Assembly: GCA_037974335.1 (NCBI GenBank)
Contig: CM075724.1
Location: forward strand, 71,418,850-71,482,849
Direction: 5' to 3'
DNA length: 64,000 bases
DNA from: Prionace glauca
Taxonomy: Eukaryota > Chordata > Chondrichthyes > Carcharhiniformes > Carcharhinidae
Part shown: positions 37,801-45,900 of the stretch, piece by piece
Layout of the letters: every line of letters begins with the position of its first letter
Numbering within the stretch: the stretch's first letter is position 1
Notes under the pieces: model-generated
The model's input: only the letters and a program-made list of their open reading frames with translations
Database searches by the model: none
What the model was told of the DNA's origin: nothing
Program-made: the position numbers and the translations under genes

Positions 37801-37808
37801 GCAGACAT
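19667..37808 (-). CDS. SIRP-like inhibitory Ig receptor (V-C1-TM-ITIM tail), copy B, seven exons
   Basis: Joined exons 37808-37754, 37611-37297, 29151-28870, 21917-21792, 21107-21064, 20038-19925 and 19816-19667 give 1086 nt, 361 residues plus TGA, with no internal stop. Introns are all GT-AG, with phases 1,1,1,1,0,0. Predicted order: signal peptide 1-18; V domain 19-123 with Cys46, Trp61/62, Cys105 and a J-like GSGT at 115-118; C1 domain 124-217 with Cys143, Trp157 and Cys197; membrane segment about 229-248 followed by basic RFKRC; tail 249-361 with ITIMs at Tyr323 (LTYASL) and Tyr346 (VEYAEI). Known of the family: SIRP-alpha has V plus two C1 domains and four tail tyrosines that recruit SHP phosphatases when phosphorylated. 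Inferred: an inhibitory plasma-membrane receptor of leukocytes, ligand unknown. NKp30-like V domains are an alternative relative, but the C1 and tail favour SIRP. The 18-kb span is mostly LINEs in introns. No transcript evidence can be seen here. Confidence 0.8.
19925..20038 (-). CDS. Copy B exon 6: tail exon with degenerate tyrosine motifs
   Basis: This 114-nt exon (38 codons, phase 0 at both ends) lies between tctaatcag and gtaaga. It contains NPNCATLNL, which fits an ITIM of the form xxYATLNL except that the tyrosine is cysteine, and ends in STVYVL. The second reads TVYVLA across the splice, so it is close to an ITSM or ITIM but lacks the usual +3 aliphatic residue. The order matches the first two SIRP-alpha motifs. 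Confidence 0.72.
20445..20735 (-). mobile_element. tRNA-headed SINE, decayed
   Basis: Read on the minus strand it has the SINE order: a head, GTTTGTACATTCTACCCGC, a CACAGTCCAAAGATTTG region, a GGCAATTTAGC region and a GATGGGCCGAATGG tail. It lies in intron 5 of the copy B gene. Box A and box B are both damaged. Confidence 0.7.
21064..21107 (-). CDS. Copy B exon 5: short juxtamembrane tail exon
   Basis: This 44-nt exon lies between ctttttctaacag and gtcagt and shifts from phase 1 to phase 0. It encodes [16 protein letters not shown] small exon at this place is also found in SIRP genes, whose juxtamembrane tail has a comparable charged stretch (from memory). Its phases join the membrane exon to the next tail exon without a frame break. 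Confidence 0.72.
21792..21917 (-). CDS. Copy B exon 4: connecting peptide and transmembrane segment
   Basis: This 126-nt exon (42 codons, phase 1 at both ends) follows cttcactag and precedes gtaagg. It encodes [11 protein letters not shown], then about 20 hydrophobic residues ([20 protein letters not shown]), then [11 protein letters not shown]. The positive residues after the membrane segment fit a type I protein. The segment has no charged residue, so it would not pair with an ITAM adaptor such as DAP12, which agrees with an ITIM-bearing rather than an activating receptor. Confidence 0.82.
22200..22800 (-). mobile_element. Old CR1/L3-like LINE remnant (endonuclease end)
   Basis: The minus strand has GGGATAGTGACCACGTTATG, coding GDSDHVM as in the endonuclease SDH motif, followed by the charged linker region. 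Heavily decayed, in intron 3 of the copy B gene. Confidence 0.5.
22860..23320 (+). mobile_element. Old CR1/L3-like LINE remnant (C-terminal end)
   Basis: GAAGGATGTCAATGCC, GATTCACTAGGATTTTG and TTTAAAACAGAGTTGAATAA are in the order of a CR1/L3 C-terminal domain and 3' end. It is very decayed; assignment is by order of short matches. Confidence 0.4.
23321..23908. other. Intron sequence, nothing recognised
   Basis: AT-rich sequence in the C1-to-TM intron of the copy B gene. I looked for a second C1 exon on the minus strand and found no Cys...Trp...Cys framework with splice sites. Confidence 0.5.
23909..24256 (-). mobile_element. tRNA-headed SINE, young
   Basis: On the minus strand: box A region TAGCACAGTGGTTAGCACT, box B GGTTCGATTCC, a conserved central part and a 3' end GCACTGTAGGGTTCTATG that resembles the CR1-a tail. 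Almost base-for-base the same as 39037-39370, so both are young. The likely size is about 345 bp. Confidence 0.88.
24550..25017 (-). mobile_element. Decayed LINE fragment, RT palm region
   Basis: The minus strand reads [10 protein letters not shown], a broken QEFLRVLSW (from [10 protein letters not shown]) and [11 protein letters not shown], the order of RT motifs. The clade is uncertain and many breaks are present. Confidence 0.5.
25018..25672 (+). mobile_element. CR1-c LINE, RT C-terminal part, lacking its tail
   Basis: [12 protein letters not shown]-like start, then [29 protein letters not shown] and [18 protein letters not shown]. It stops at a TAGATAGGTTAT point and meets the tail of a second CR1-c on the other strand. 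Confidence 0.85.
25673..27590 (-). mobile_element. CR1-c LINE, most of the RT to the 3' tail
   Basis: On the minus strand: [85 protein letters not shown], the C-terminal domain and the TTCTTATG tail at 25673. Open frames of 60-160 codons are separated by several breaks. It lies in intron 3 of the copy B gene. Confidence 0.88.
27590..27745 (+). mobile_element. CR1-c 3' tip
   Basis: GACAAGGGAATTAAGGGTTATG, then the GGCGGGGCAGGCTCGAAGGG block and a CTCCTATTTCTTGTGTTCTTAAG tail. It is the arm B partner of the tail at 17286-17460. Confidence 0.75.
27746..28195 (-). mobile_element. Third LINE type, arm B partner of 16800-17285
   Basis: The reverse complement matches 16800-17285 base for base with scattered differences. 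It joins at about 28196 directly to the L2/Rex-type fragment because the sequence between was deleted in arm B. Confidence 0.6.
28196..28660 (+). mobile_element. L2/Rex-type LINE, C-terminus and 3' end
   Basis: [36 protein letters not shown], then the 3' UTR ending in AATAAATCAAATCAAGTCAA. A related 3' end on the minus strand lies at 55110-55460. Confidence 0.8.
28870..29151 (-). CDS. Copy B exon 3: Ig C1 domain
   Basis: This 282-nt exon (94 codons, phase 1 at both ends) sits between the acceptor catttgcag and the donor gtaaga. It has the C1 signature: Cys in LALLCKT, FFPKD, LTWYKN, and YTCQISH with the second Cys 54 residues after the first. NLT and NTT sequons are present. C1 domains are typical of antigen receptors, MHC, tapasin and SIRP. 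An equivalent exon begins at 63960 in copy C. Copy A lacks it, because the stretch matching 28388-29283 is missing there. Confidence 0.85.
30453..30656. mobile_element. Foldback insertion with 60-bp perfect inverted repeats
   Basis: The arms 30453-30512 and 30562-30621 are exact reverse complements (ACAGTAAAAAGTCTGACAAC and onward). A 14-bp target duplication TTTCTAAGGAAAAC flanks the unit at 30439-30452 and 30657-30670. The arms and the end CAGTCCAACGCCGG are related to a common shark repeat end that I associate with Penelope-like elements; another relative lies at 54340-54490. Confidence 0.85.
31826..32732 (+). mobile_element. CR1-a LINE, 3' third, nested in CR1-b of copy B
   Basis: [18 protein letters not shown]-like start, then a 258-codon open frame (31866-32642) through [18 protein letters not shown] and [14 protein letters not shown] to the end, and a TTCTATG tail. 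It interrupts the CR1-b RT within the GATAAATGCCTG segment and is absent from copy A. Confidence 0.9.
34255..37296. other. Copy B V-C1 intron, upstream part
   Basis: Reverse counterpart of 5376-9402 without the CR1-a insertion found there. Apart from the candidate mini-exon at 36695-36754 nothing coding was recognised. Confidence 0.6.
36695..36754 (-). other. Candidate symmetric mini-exon, copy B
   Basis: This is the same 60-base unit as in copy A with one coding difference (QRT for QHT), flanked by CACACAG and GTAATG. It would add 20 residues with two cysteines between the V and C1 domains of the intact gene. It is not included in the gene model. Confidence 0.25.
37297..37611 (-). CDS. Copy B exon 2: Ig V domain
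   Basis: This 315-nt exon (105 codons, phase 1 at both ends) follows the acceptor ttctgacag and ends before gtgagt. It carries the V-set hallmarks: Cys in MNCSL, the tryptophan in ASWWKGG, DSGFYYC before the third loop, and GSGTELIVH, which matches the J-like G strand (GxGTxLxV) of antigen-receptor V domains without any rearrangement. Sequons lie at N-I-T, N-C-S and N-G-S. The third loop is short. About nine in ten bases match the V exon of copy A by eye. Confidence 0.85.
37754..37808 (-). CDS. Copy B exon 1: signal peptide
   Basis: The exon opens with ATG and encodes 18 residues, [18 protein letters not shown], a short hydrophobic leader. It ends in phase 1 before a gtgtat donor. The phase matches the start of the V exon 142 bases further on, and the same leader (split by a LINE) lies in front of the V exon of copy A. 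The start is chosen because it is the only ATG giving a hydrophobic leader in frame with this donor. Confidence 0.75.
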
Positions 37809-38962
37809 TCTGTGCAAAGTCGATGAATCTATTCTGAAAGTCAGCGAGAACACTGACGGGTGCGAGAAATGGAGAGATTTGAAGAGAACCAGACGTTAGA
37901 TGCGCTGTAATATCAAGCAGCGGAGGATAACAGAATTACAACATCAATGTACTTGTTTTGCCTTAACGTCAGAGCTGAGATCACACCGTGGTAGTTGAAA
38001 CCAAACATACCAATGTTTTTCGAGAGAATATGGAACATTTCAGTATCACATGAAAGTTTCCGTATTGGTACAGATTTTATCTAATTAAAGATGTGACCAA
38101 GTGGTTTCAAGTACCTTTGTGCGGCCAATACTGTCTGGTTCTATTTTCAGCATCTTTAATTCAATTTCTTGGGGCCACTGTGTCAGTCAGCTGCGGCTGT
38201 GGCCTTGGTGCTGTTTATCAGCATGTCCTTTTTTACAGATTCCAACGTGAAAACAACATTTCAGATGGGACGCAGTGAAATTGATTGGCCTTTCTGACAT
38301 CAAAAAGATAGAAATGATAGAATTGTACCTCAGACCGAATTAATTTACACTGCCCTCAAAAAAAACTTTAGACAGGATGTGTTCTTTCCTTGGCAAAATG
38401 GATTTTAATTTTTATCCAAAAGATAACTAATTCTGATTGGTTTATAAAGTTGCTGATACCGCATTGCAGCCTATGTTTGAAACATACTGTTGACGATCGC
38501 TGCTACTGTTGATGTTGCGGCTTTAAAATGATTTACGGGATTCAGGCGTTGAATGTTAGGCGAGCGTTTATTATCCATCACTATTTGCCTTTGAGAAAGT
38601 GGTAATAAGATGCATTCTTCAACCACTGCATTCTCAGGTGTGTGCACATCTTCAGTGCTGTTCGGGGATTAATTCCTGGATTTGGACACAGGTAACTGTG
38701 AGGGAATGGTGATATATTTCCAGGTCACGACGGTGAATAACTTTGAAGGGAACGAGCATGTGGTGATGTTCTCAAGTATCTGCTGCCCTTGTCCTTCTCG
38801 GTGGTACAGTCGCAGTTTCTTTTTATTCATTAGACATGGGCGTCGCTGGTTATGATGTGGAGATGCCGGCGTTGGACTGGGGTGAGAACAATCAGCAAAC
38901 TGTACTGGCCTGCATTTATTGTCCATAAATCCTAGTTGCCCGCAGGCAGTTGTGAGTTAACT
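37809..38962. other. Region 5' of the copy B gene
   Basis: Sequence immediately upstream of the signal-peptide ATG on the minus strand, conserved with 3098-4249. It probably contains the promoter and 5' UTR. It ends in a dispersed repeat (38540-38830) and a GATGTGGAGATGCCGGCG repeat end. No specific site can be assigned. Confidence 0.5.
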
Positions 38963-39036
38963 CATTGCTGTGGCTCTGGAGTTGTTATTGTTGTCTGGGT
39001 GAATGAATGTTTTTTTTTATAGCTTCTTACGGGCCG

Positions 39037-39370
39037 CACGGTAGCACAGTGGTTAGCACTGCTGCTTCACAGCTCCAGGGTCCTGGGTTCGATTCCCGGC
39101 TCGGGTCACTGCCTGTGTGGAGTTTGCACATTCTCCTCGTGTCTGCGTGGGTTTTCTCCGGGTGCTCCGGTTTCCTCCCACAGTCCAAAGACGTGCGGGT
39201 TAGGTTCATTGGCTATGCTAAAATTGCCCCTTAGTGTCCTGGGATGTGTTGGTTAGAGGGATTAGCAGGTAAATGTGTAGGGATATGGGGATAGGGTCTG
39301 GGTGGGATTGTGTTCGGTGCAGACTCGATGGGCCGAAGGGCCTGTTTCTGCACTGTAGGGTTCTATGTCT
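39037..39370 (+). mobile_element. tRNA-headed SINE, young
   Basis: GTAGCACAGTGGTTAGCACT (box A) and GGTTCGATTCC (box B) are intact and correctly spaced for an internal pol III promoter, followed by the conserved body and a tail ending GGTTCTATGTCTATG. It sits just outside arm B. Confidence 0.9.
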
Positions 39371-40419
39371 ATGTCTGTGTCTGAATGCAAAATCATGGTC
39401 CATACAAGAAAGACATGCATGATTGAAGCTGAAAAGAAAAGGCATTGCAGCTGATCTTGGGCTTGATCAGAGTCTTGATCTTGGCTGAAAGGTAGAGACG
39501 TTATGGAAGGTATAGATCTGCTTGTGAATGAGGCGTTAATGGGGGCAAATATTTTCCGTTGGAGTCGAAGTCATGCTGCGAATGAAAGACTGTTATTCTG
39601 CTGAATACTTGTTACTGTTGGTGACCGATCACCTTTGCTCTGATTGTATTAATGATTGGATAATGGAGTTCTTAATGCTACTGGTCAGGATATGATTATG
39701 GTTGAGGCGGGAGACAAATGGATATGACTCAGGTATTGTGCTCGTAACCGAACAATGCTGGAGTTTTACTAAGTATAATTACAATTTTGCTTTTGCAATG
39801 ATGCTTACGATTAACTTTTGTTGGATGTGACTGGTTGATGCATCTGCGGTGGCATAATGGATTAGTAATCCATGTCCATGGATTAGTAATCCAGGTTACC
39901 CTGGATAATGCTCCGGGGACCAGAATTCAAATTCCATCAGGATTTATTGAGAAATTTGAATTCAAGAATAATCAAAGTATAACGATGACTTATCTGTCGA
40001 TAACGATGGCCGTTGTCGATAGATGGAAATCTGTCACTCTTTCATGGTTTGCAAGTGACTACAGACCCAGGCAATGTGGCTGACATGTAAATGCTCACAG
40101 AAATGGCCTGGCAACCACACAGTTAAAGGGCAATTAAGGAGCCAGCAGCGTTCACACCTCCGCAACGAATGGGAACTGCTGGTTGCTAACTAAAGCTTGA
40201 CGTTATTTGTGCGGGTGAATGTTTGAGAATGATGGTTAGGACTCACTGAAGCATGAGTGTACTAAGAATGGGAAATGGCAAAAAATATACAAGTTATAGC
40301 ATAAATATAAAATCAGGGAATGAATATATGGGCAGCTGTACTAATTAATGATATATGTTCAGCATTACTAAAACGATTAATTAGCACATTCACAAGAACA
40401 CTAAATGTAAAGGGAAACG
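39371..40419. other. Mostly unique sequence with one decayed SINE-like repeat
   Basis: At about 39845-40140 (plus) a repeat with GTAATCCAGGTTACCCTGG, CAGAATTCAAATTCC (a damaged box B) and CAGACCCAGGCAATGTGGCTGAC is seen, typical of a second shark SINE type. The rest shows nothing coding. Confidence 0.5.
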
Positions 40420-40610
40420 AATAGAAACACATAGAAATTAGATTCAGGAGTAGGTCATTCGGCCCTTCGAGCCTGCTCCGCCATTCATTTTGATCATAGC
40501 TGATAATCGATTCAAATAATACTTGACCCCTTTAGCACCAAGAGCTCTATCTTATTTCTTCTTGAAATAAGACAACATTTCGGTCTCAATTACTTCCTGT
40601 GGTAATGAAT

Positions 40611-41935
40611 TTGTTAAGGGTTGGGGGGGGGGGGGTCGTGCCTTACGAATCTGGTAGAATTTTTTGAGGAGGTGACAAAAACGGTCAACGAAGAGCGAGC
40701 CGATGATGCTGTCTATATGGAATTCAGCAAGGCGTTTGACAAAGTCCCTCATGGTAAGTTGGTTGAAAAGGTATCTAGATGGATTGATAACTGGCTTGGT
40801 AATAGAAGACAGAGAGTAGTAGTGGTGGAGAAGTAGAGTCTTTTTCTAGCTGGAGGTCTGTCAGTAGTGGTGTGCCGCAGGGTTCAGTACTGGGACCTCT
40901 TCTATTTGTAATATGCATAAGTGACTTGGAAGAGGGAGTAAGTGATGTGATCAGCAAGTTTGCAGATGACACGAAGATGGCTGTACTGGCGGACAGTGAG
41001 GAGGAGTGTCAGGCAATACAGCAGGATATAGATAGGCTGGTATGTTGGGCAGAGAAATGGCAGATGGAATTTAATCCATCTAAGGTGATGCATTTTGGAA
41101 GAAATAATGTACGGGGGAGTTACATGATAAAGGGAAGACCCATTAAGAGTATAGAAAAGCAGAAGGACCTGGGGGTGCAAATGTACAAGTTTTTGAAGGT
41201 GGCAGTACAGGTGTGAAGAATGCTTATGGTATGCTAGCTTTTATAGGAAGGGGTACAGAGTACAAGAACTGGCATCGAATGCTGCAGTTGTATAGGACGT
41301 TGGTTAGACCGCATTTGGAGTACTGCATCCAGTTCTGGTCGCCTTACGACCGGAAGGAAGTGGCGACCCTGGAGAGAGTGCAGAGGAGGTTTCCCAGGAC
41401 GCTGCCTGGTATGGAAGGACTGGGTCATGAGGAAAGGTTGGGCAAATTGAGGCTGTTTTCCTTTGATCCGCCTTATTGTCCAAAAAGGGGCATACACGCG
41501 GTGGGTCGTGCGATGGCTGCTCTTGGAATTTTCGACAGTAGTCTCGTGCTTCACGTCATTAGTGTATGCTTAAAATGGACCAGCTGATGGGCAACACAAC
41601 GGCTCAGTGACAATCACTATTTGCTGTACAGATACATGGATTTGGGGCAGTATCTGTGGGAGTTTGCGCATTCTCCCCGTGCTTGTGTGGGTTTTCTCCG
41701 GGTGCTCCGCTTTCCTCCCACATCCCAAAGATGTGCTCTTAGGCTGATTGGTGTAACAAATTGTCCCTAAATTAATCTCCCCTTAATCTGGTTTCCAATG
41801 TGGAGTGCCGTAAGCGTAGACAAGGGTCATGGGTGGAAGAGGGACAATGTTAAAATGGCAGTGTGGGCTCGTTGGGCCGAAGGGGCTGTTTCCCGTGCTG
41901 TGTTGTTCTTTGTTCTTTGCTCTTTGAATTCCACA
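40611..41935 (+). mobile_element. CR1-b LINE, RT to complete 3' UTR
   Basis: Starts at a G-run, then [77 protein letters not shown]. The SINE-like 3' UTR and TTCTTTG tail end at about 41932. There are two or three frame breaks. Confidence 0.88.
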
Positions 41936-42924
41936 GATTCAACACACTCGAGGTGAAGACATTTCTTCTCAACTCAGTTCTAAAAGATTTACTCCTTATT
42001 CTCAAGCTATGACTCCTAGTTCTGGACCCCCCAACATTGGACACATTCATTCTGTATCTACTCTGTCTAACCATGCTAGAATTTGTAAAGTTTCAATGCA
42101 TTCTCCTCTCGCTCTTCTAAACTCCAGTGAATAAAATCTTAACACCTTACTCTCCCCTCAAATGACAGAGCTGCCAACCCAGGAATGAGTCTGGTAAACC
42201 TTTGCTGTCCCCTATCTGTAGCCAACCTTTTTCAGTTAAGGACATCAAAACGGCACACAATACTCCAGGTGTGGCTTCACCAATGTCCTATAAAATTGAT
42301 ACAAAAAATATTTACCCCTATATCCAAAACCTTTCGCCATGAATTACCTTTCCAACAAAACTTGCCTTCTTTCACGCCTGCTGTACGTGCTTCTTTTCAG
42401 CGACTAATGCACGAGGAGGCCAAGCCTTGCTGAGTATCCAGCTGTCTCAGTTTCTGCCCTTTCAAGTAATAATTTGTCTTCCTGTTACTGTTACCAAAGT
42501 GGATAACCTCATATGTATCTACATTACACATATGCCCACACGCTCAGCCTACCCAAATTACACTGAAACATCACTGCATCCACCTCACAGCTCACCCTCC
42601 CACCCAACTTTGTTTTATTTTCAAATTTGGAGATAATACATTCAATTTTCCTTCCAAATCGTTAATATATAACTGTTGGGACCTGGGCACAGTTGCCTGC
42701 AGAAGCTCACTCGTTACTGACTGCCAATCAGAAAAAGACCCATTTATGTCAACTCTTTGCTTCCTGTGTACGAACCATCTTTCTATCTATTTCATTCATT
42801 ACCTACAATCCCATGTGTTTTAACTTTACATAGTAGTTTGTTATGTGAGACCTTATTAAAAACCTTGTGAAACTCTAAATAAGCCAGATCCACTAACTCC
42901 CTTTGGCTAACTCTGCTCGTTGCA

Positions 42925-45900
42925 TAGAACATAGAACATAACAGCACAAACAGGCCCTTCGGCCCTCGAGTTGCGCCGATCACATCAACCCCATCAATCT
43001 ATAGACCTATCTATAACCCCCAATCCCATTAAACCCCATATACTCATCCAGAAGTCTTTTCAAAGACCCCAGCGAGTTCGCCTCCACCACCGATGACGGC
43101 AGCCGATTCCATTCACTCACCACCCTCTGAGTGAAAAACTTACCCCTAACATCACCTCTGTACTTCCCTCCCCGCACCTTAAATCTGTGTCCTCTCGTAG
43201 CGACCATTTCAACCCGGGGAAATAGCCTCTGAGAGTCCACCCTATCTATTCCTCTCAACATTTTATAAACTTCTATCAGGTCGCCTCTCAACCTTCGCCT
43301 CTCCAGGGAAAAGAGTCCCAGCTCCCTCAACCTATCTTCATAAGGCATGCCTCCCAGCCCAGGCAACATCCTTGTAAATCTCCTCTGCACCCTTTCAATA
43401 GCTTCGACGTCTTTCCTATAGTGAGGCGACCAGAACTGCGCGCAGTACTCCGAATGAGGCCTGACGAGGGTCCTGTAAATTTGCAGCATTACCTCCCGAC
43501 TCCTAAACTCAATCCCCCGATTAATGAAGGCCAGTACACCATACGCCTTCTTGACCACCTCCTCCACCTGCGAGGCCGATTTAAGAGTCCTGTGAACCCG
43601 GACCCCGAGATCCTTCTGCTCTTCAACGCTACTAAGATCCCTGCCCTTAATAGTGTACTCGTTCATCCCGTTGGTTCTGCCGAAATGGACGACTACACAT
43701 TTATCCGCGTTGAAGTCCATCTGCCACTTCTCCGCCCATTCCTGCATCCTATCTATGTCCTGCTGCAACTTTTGACATCCTTCCAGACCATCCACAACAC
43801 CGCCGACCTTCGTGTCATCAGCGAACTTGCTAACCCATCCCTCCACTTCCTCATCCAGGTCATTTATGAAAATGACTAACTGCAAGGGTCCCAGAACAGA
43901 TCCCTGGGGCACCCCACTGGTCACTGACCTCCATTCCGAAAAAGACCCATCAACAACCACTCTCTGCCTTCTGCAGGCAAGCCAGTTCTGGATCCACAAG
44001 GCCAAAGGCCCTTGGATCCCATGCCCTCTCACCTTCTCAAGAAGTCTTGTATGGGGGACCTTATCAAAAGCCTTGCTGAAGTCCATGTACACTACGTCCA
44101 CGGCACTTCCTTCTTCAATGTGTTCATTCACATTATCGAAGAACTCAACTCGGCTCGTAAGGCACGACCTGCCCTTGTCAAATCCATGCTGACTATTCCT
44201 GATCATGTCAAACCTCTCCAAATGCTCGTAAATGTTGTCCCTCAGAACCCTCTCCATCAGCTTACCAACCACTGAGGTCAGACTCACCGGGCGGTAATTT
44301 CCCGGGCTATGTCTGTTACCTTTCTTGAAAATAGGGACTACATCCGCAATCCTCCAATCTTCTGGGACCTCTCCCGTCACCATTGACGACGCAAAGATCA
44401 TCGCCAAGGGCTCTGCAATCACTTCCCTGGCCTCCCACAGTATCCTGGGGTACATCCCATCTGGTCCCGGCGACTTATCTACCTTGATAGAATTCAAAAG
44501 TTATAACACATCCTCCTCCTTAATGTCCACGTACTCAATCTTTTCCACCTGCTGCAAGTCCATAGCAAGATCTCCCAAATCAGCTTCCACAGTGAATACT
44601 GAGGCAAAGTACTCATTAAGCACCTCCGCCATTTCTTCTGGTTCTACACAGACCTTTCCCCCTTCACCTTTTATAGGTCCTATCCTTTCCCTTCTCACCC
44701 TTTTACCTTTCACATACTTATAGAAGGCCTTGGGATTTTCCTTAATCTTACCCGCCAAGGTCTTTTCATGACCCCTTCTGGCTCTCCTAATTTCCCTTTT
44801 AACCTCCTTTCTACAGTCCTTATATTCTTCAAGATCCTTCACCTCTCCTAGTTCCCTGAACCTTTTGTACACCTTCCTTTTCCTCCTGACGAGGTTCAAC
44901 ACAGCCGTCGTGCACCACGGTTCCCGCGACCTACCAAAACCCCCTTGCCTTATCGGAACATTGTCATGCAGAGCGCCAGACAAACATTCCTTGAATATCC
45001 GCCACCTTCCTTCGCTACTTTTCCCTAAGAATGCCTCCTTCCAGTTTATTTGTCCAAGTAACTTCCTGACTTCTTCGTATCTCCCCTTACTCCAGACAAA
45101 CACCTTCCTAGCCTGTCTGATCCTATCTCGTTCCAATGCAATTGTGAAGGAGATAGAATTATGGTAACCATTCCCAAGATGCTCTCCTACCGAGAGATCC
45201 ATCACCTGCCCTGGTTCATTCGCCAGTACCAGGTCAAGTACAGCCTCTCCCCTCGTAGGCTTGTCCACATACTGTGTCAGGAAACCTTCCTGAACACACC
45301 TACCAAACTCCTCTCCAGCCAAACCCCTTACTCTAGGGATATTCCAGTCGATGTTTGGGAAATTGAAGTCTCCCATCACAACAACTCTGTTTTTAATACA
45401 TTTCTCTAGAATCTGGTTCCCTATCTGCACTTCAACTTCCCTGTCACTATTGGGCGGCCTATAGAATACACCCAGCAAAGTTTTCGACCCTTTGCTGTTC
45501 GTAACTTCCACCCACAGAGACTCTGTACAAAGTCCCCCCACGGCATCCTCTTTCTCTGCAGCCATGACACTGTCCCTTATTAACAGTGCCACTCCACCAC
45601 CTCTTCTGCCAACCTCCCTGTCCTTCCTGAAACATCTGAAACCTGGCACCTGAAGTACCCAGTCCTGTCCCTGAGACATCCAAGTCTCCGTAATGGCCAC
45701 CACATCACATTCCCAAGCAGCTATCCACGCCCGAAGCTCGTCTACCTTATTTACTATACTCCTTGCATTAAAATATACACACTTCAGCCCCTCAGTCTGG
45801 GCATTTCCCTTCTCCACCCCCTGTCTAACCTCCCTCCCATATTTCCTGCGGTCCTCCCCTACCTTTAAAGTATTAAAGCACATGCATTTCAAACCCTGCT

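Larger units (their letters stand above)
27590..38962 (-). repeat. Palindrome arm B (inverted duplicate of arm A)
   Basis: This arm is the reverse-oriented partner of arm A and carries the intact leader, V and C1 exons. Arm-specific changes are a CR1-a insertion at about 31826-32732, a foldback insertion at 30453-30656, and a deletion near 28196 that removed part of the L2/Rex-type LINE still seen in arm A (11838-12345 and 16256-16810). The outer end near 38962 extends slightly beyond arm A, which is cut there by a LINE. Confidence 0.85.

Noticed and set aside
39037-39115. tRNA gene candidate from box A and box B
   Set aside because: The head continues without a break into a SINE body and does not fold as a full cloverleaf with an anticodon arm that I can support.
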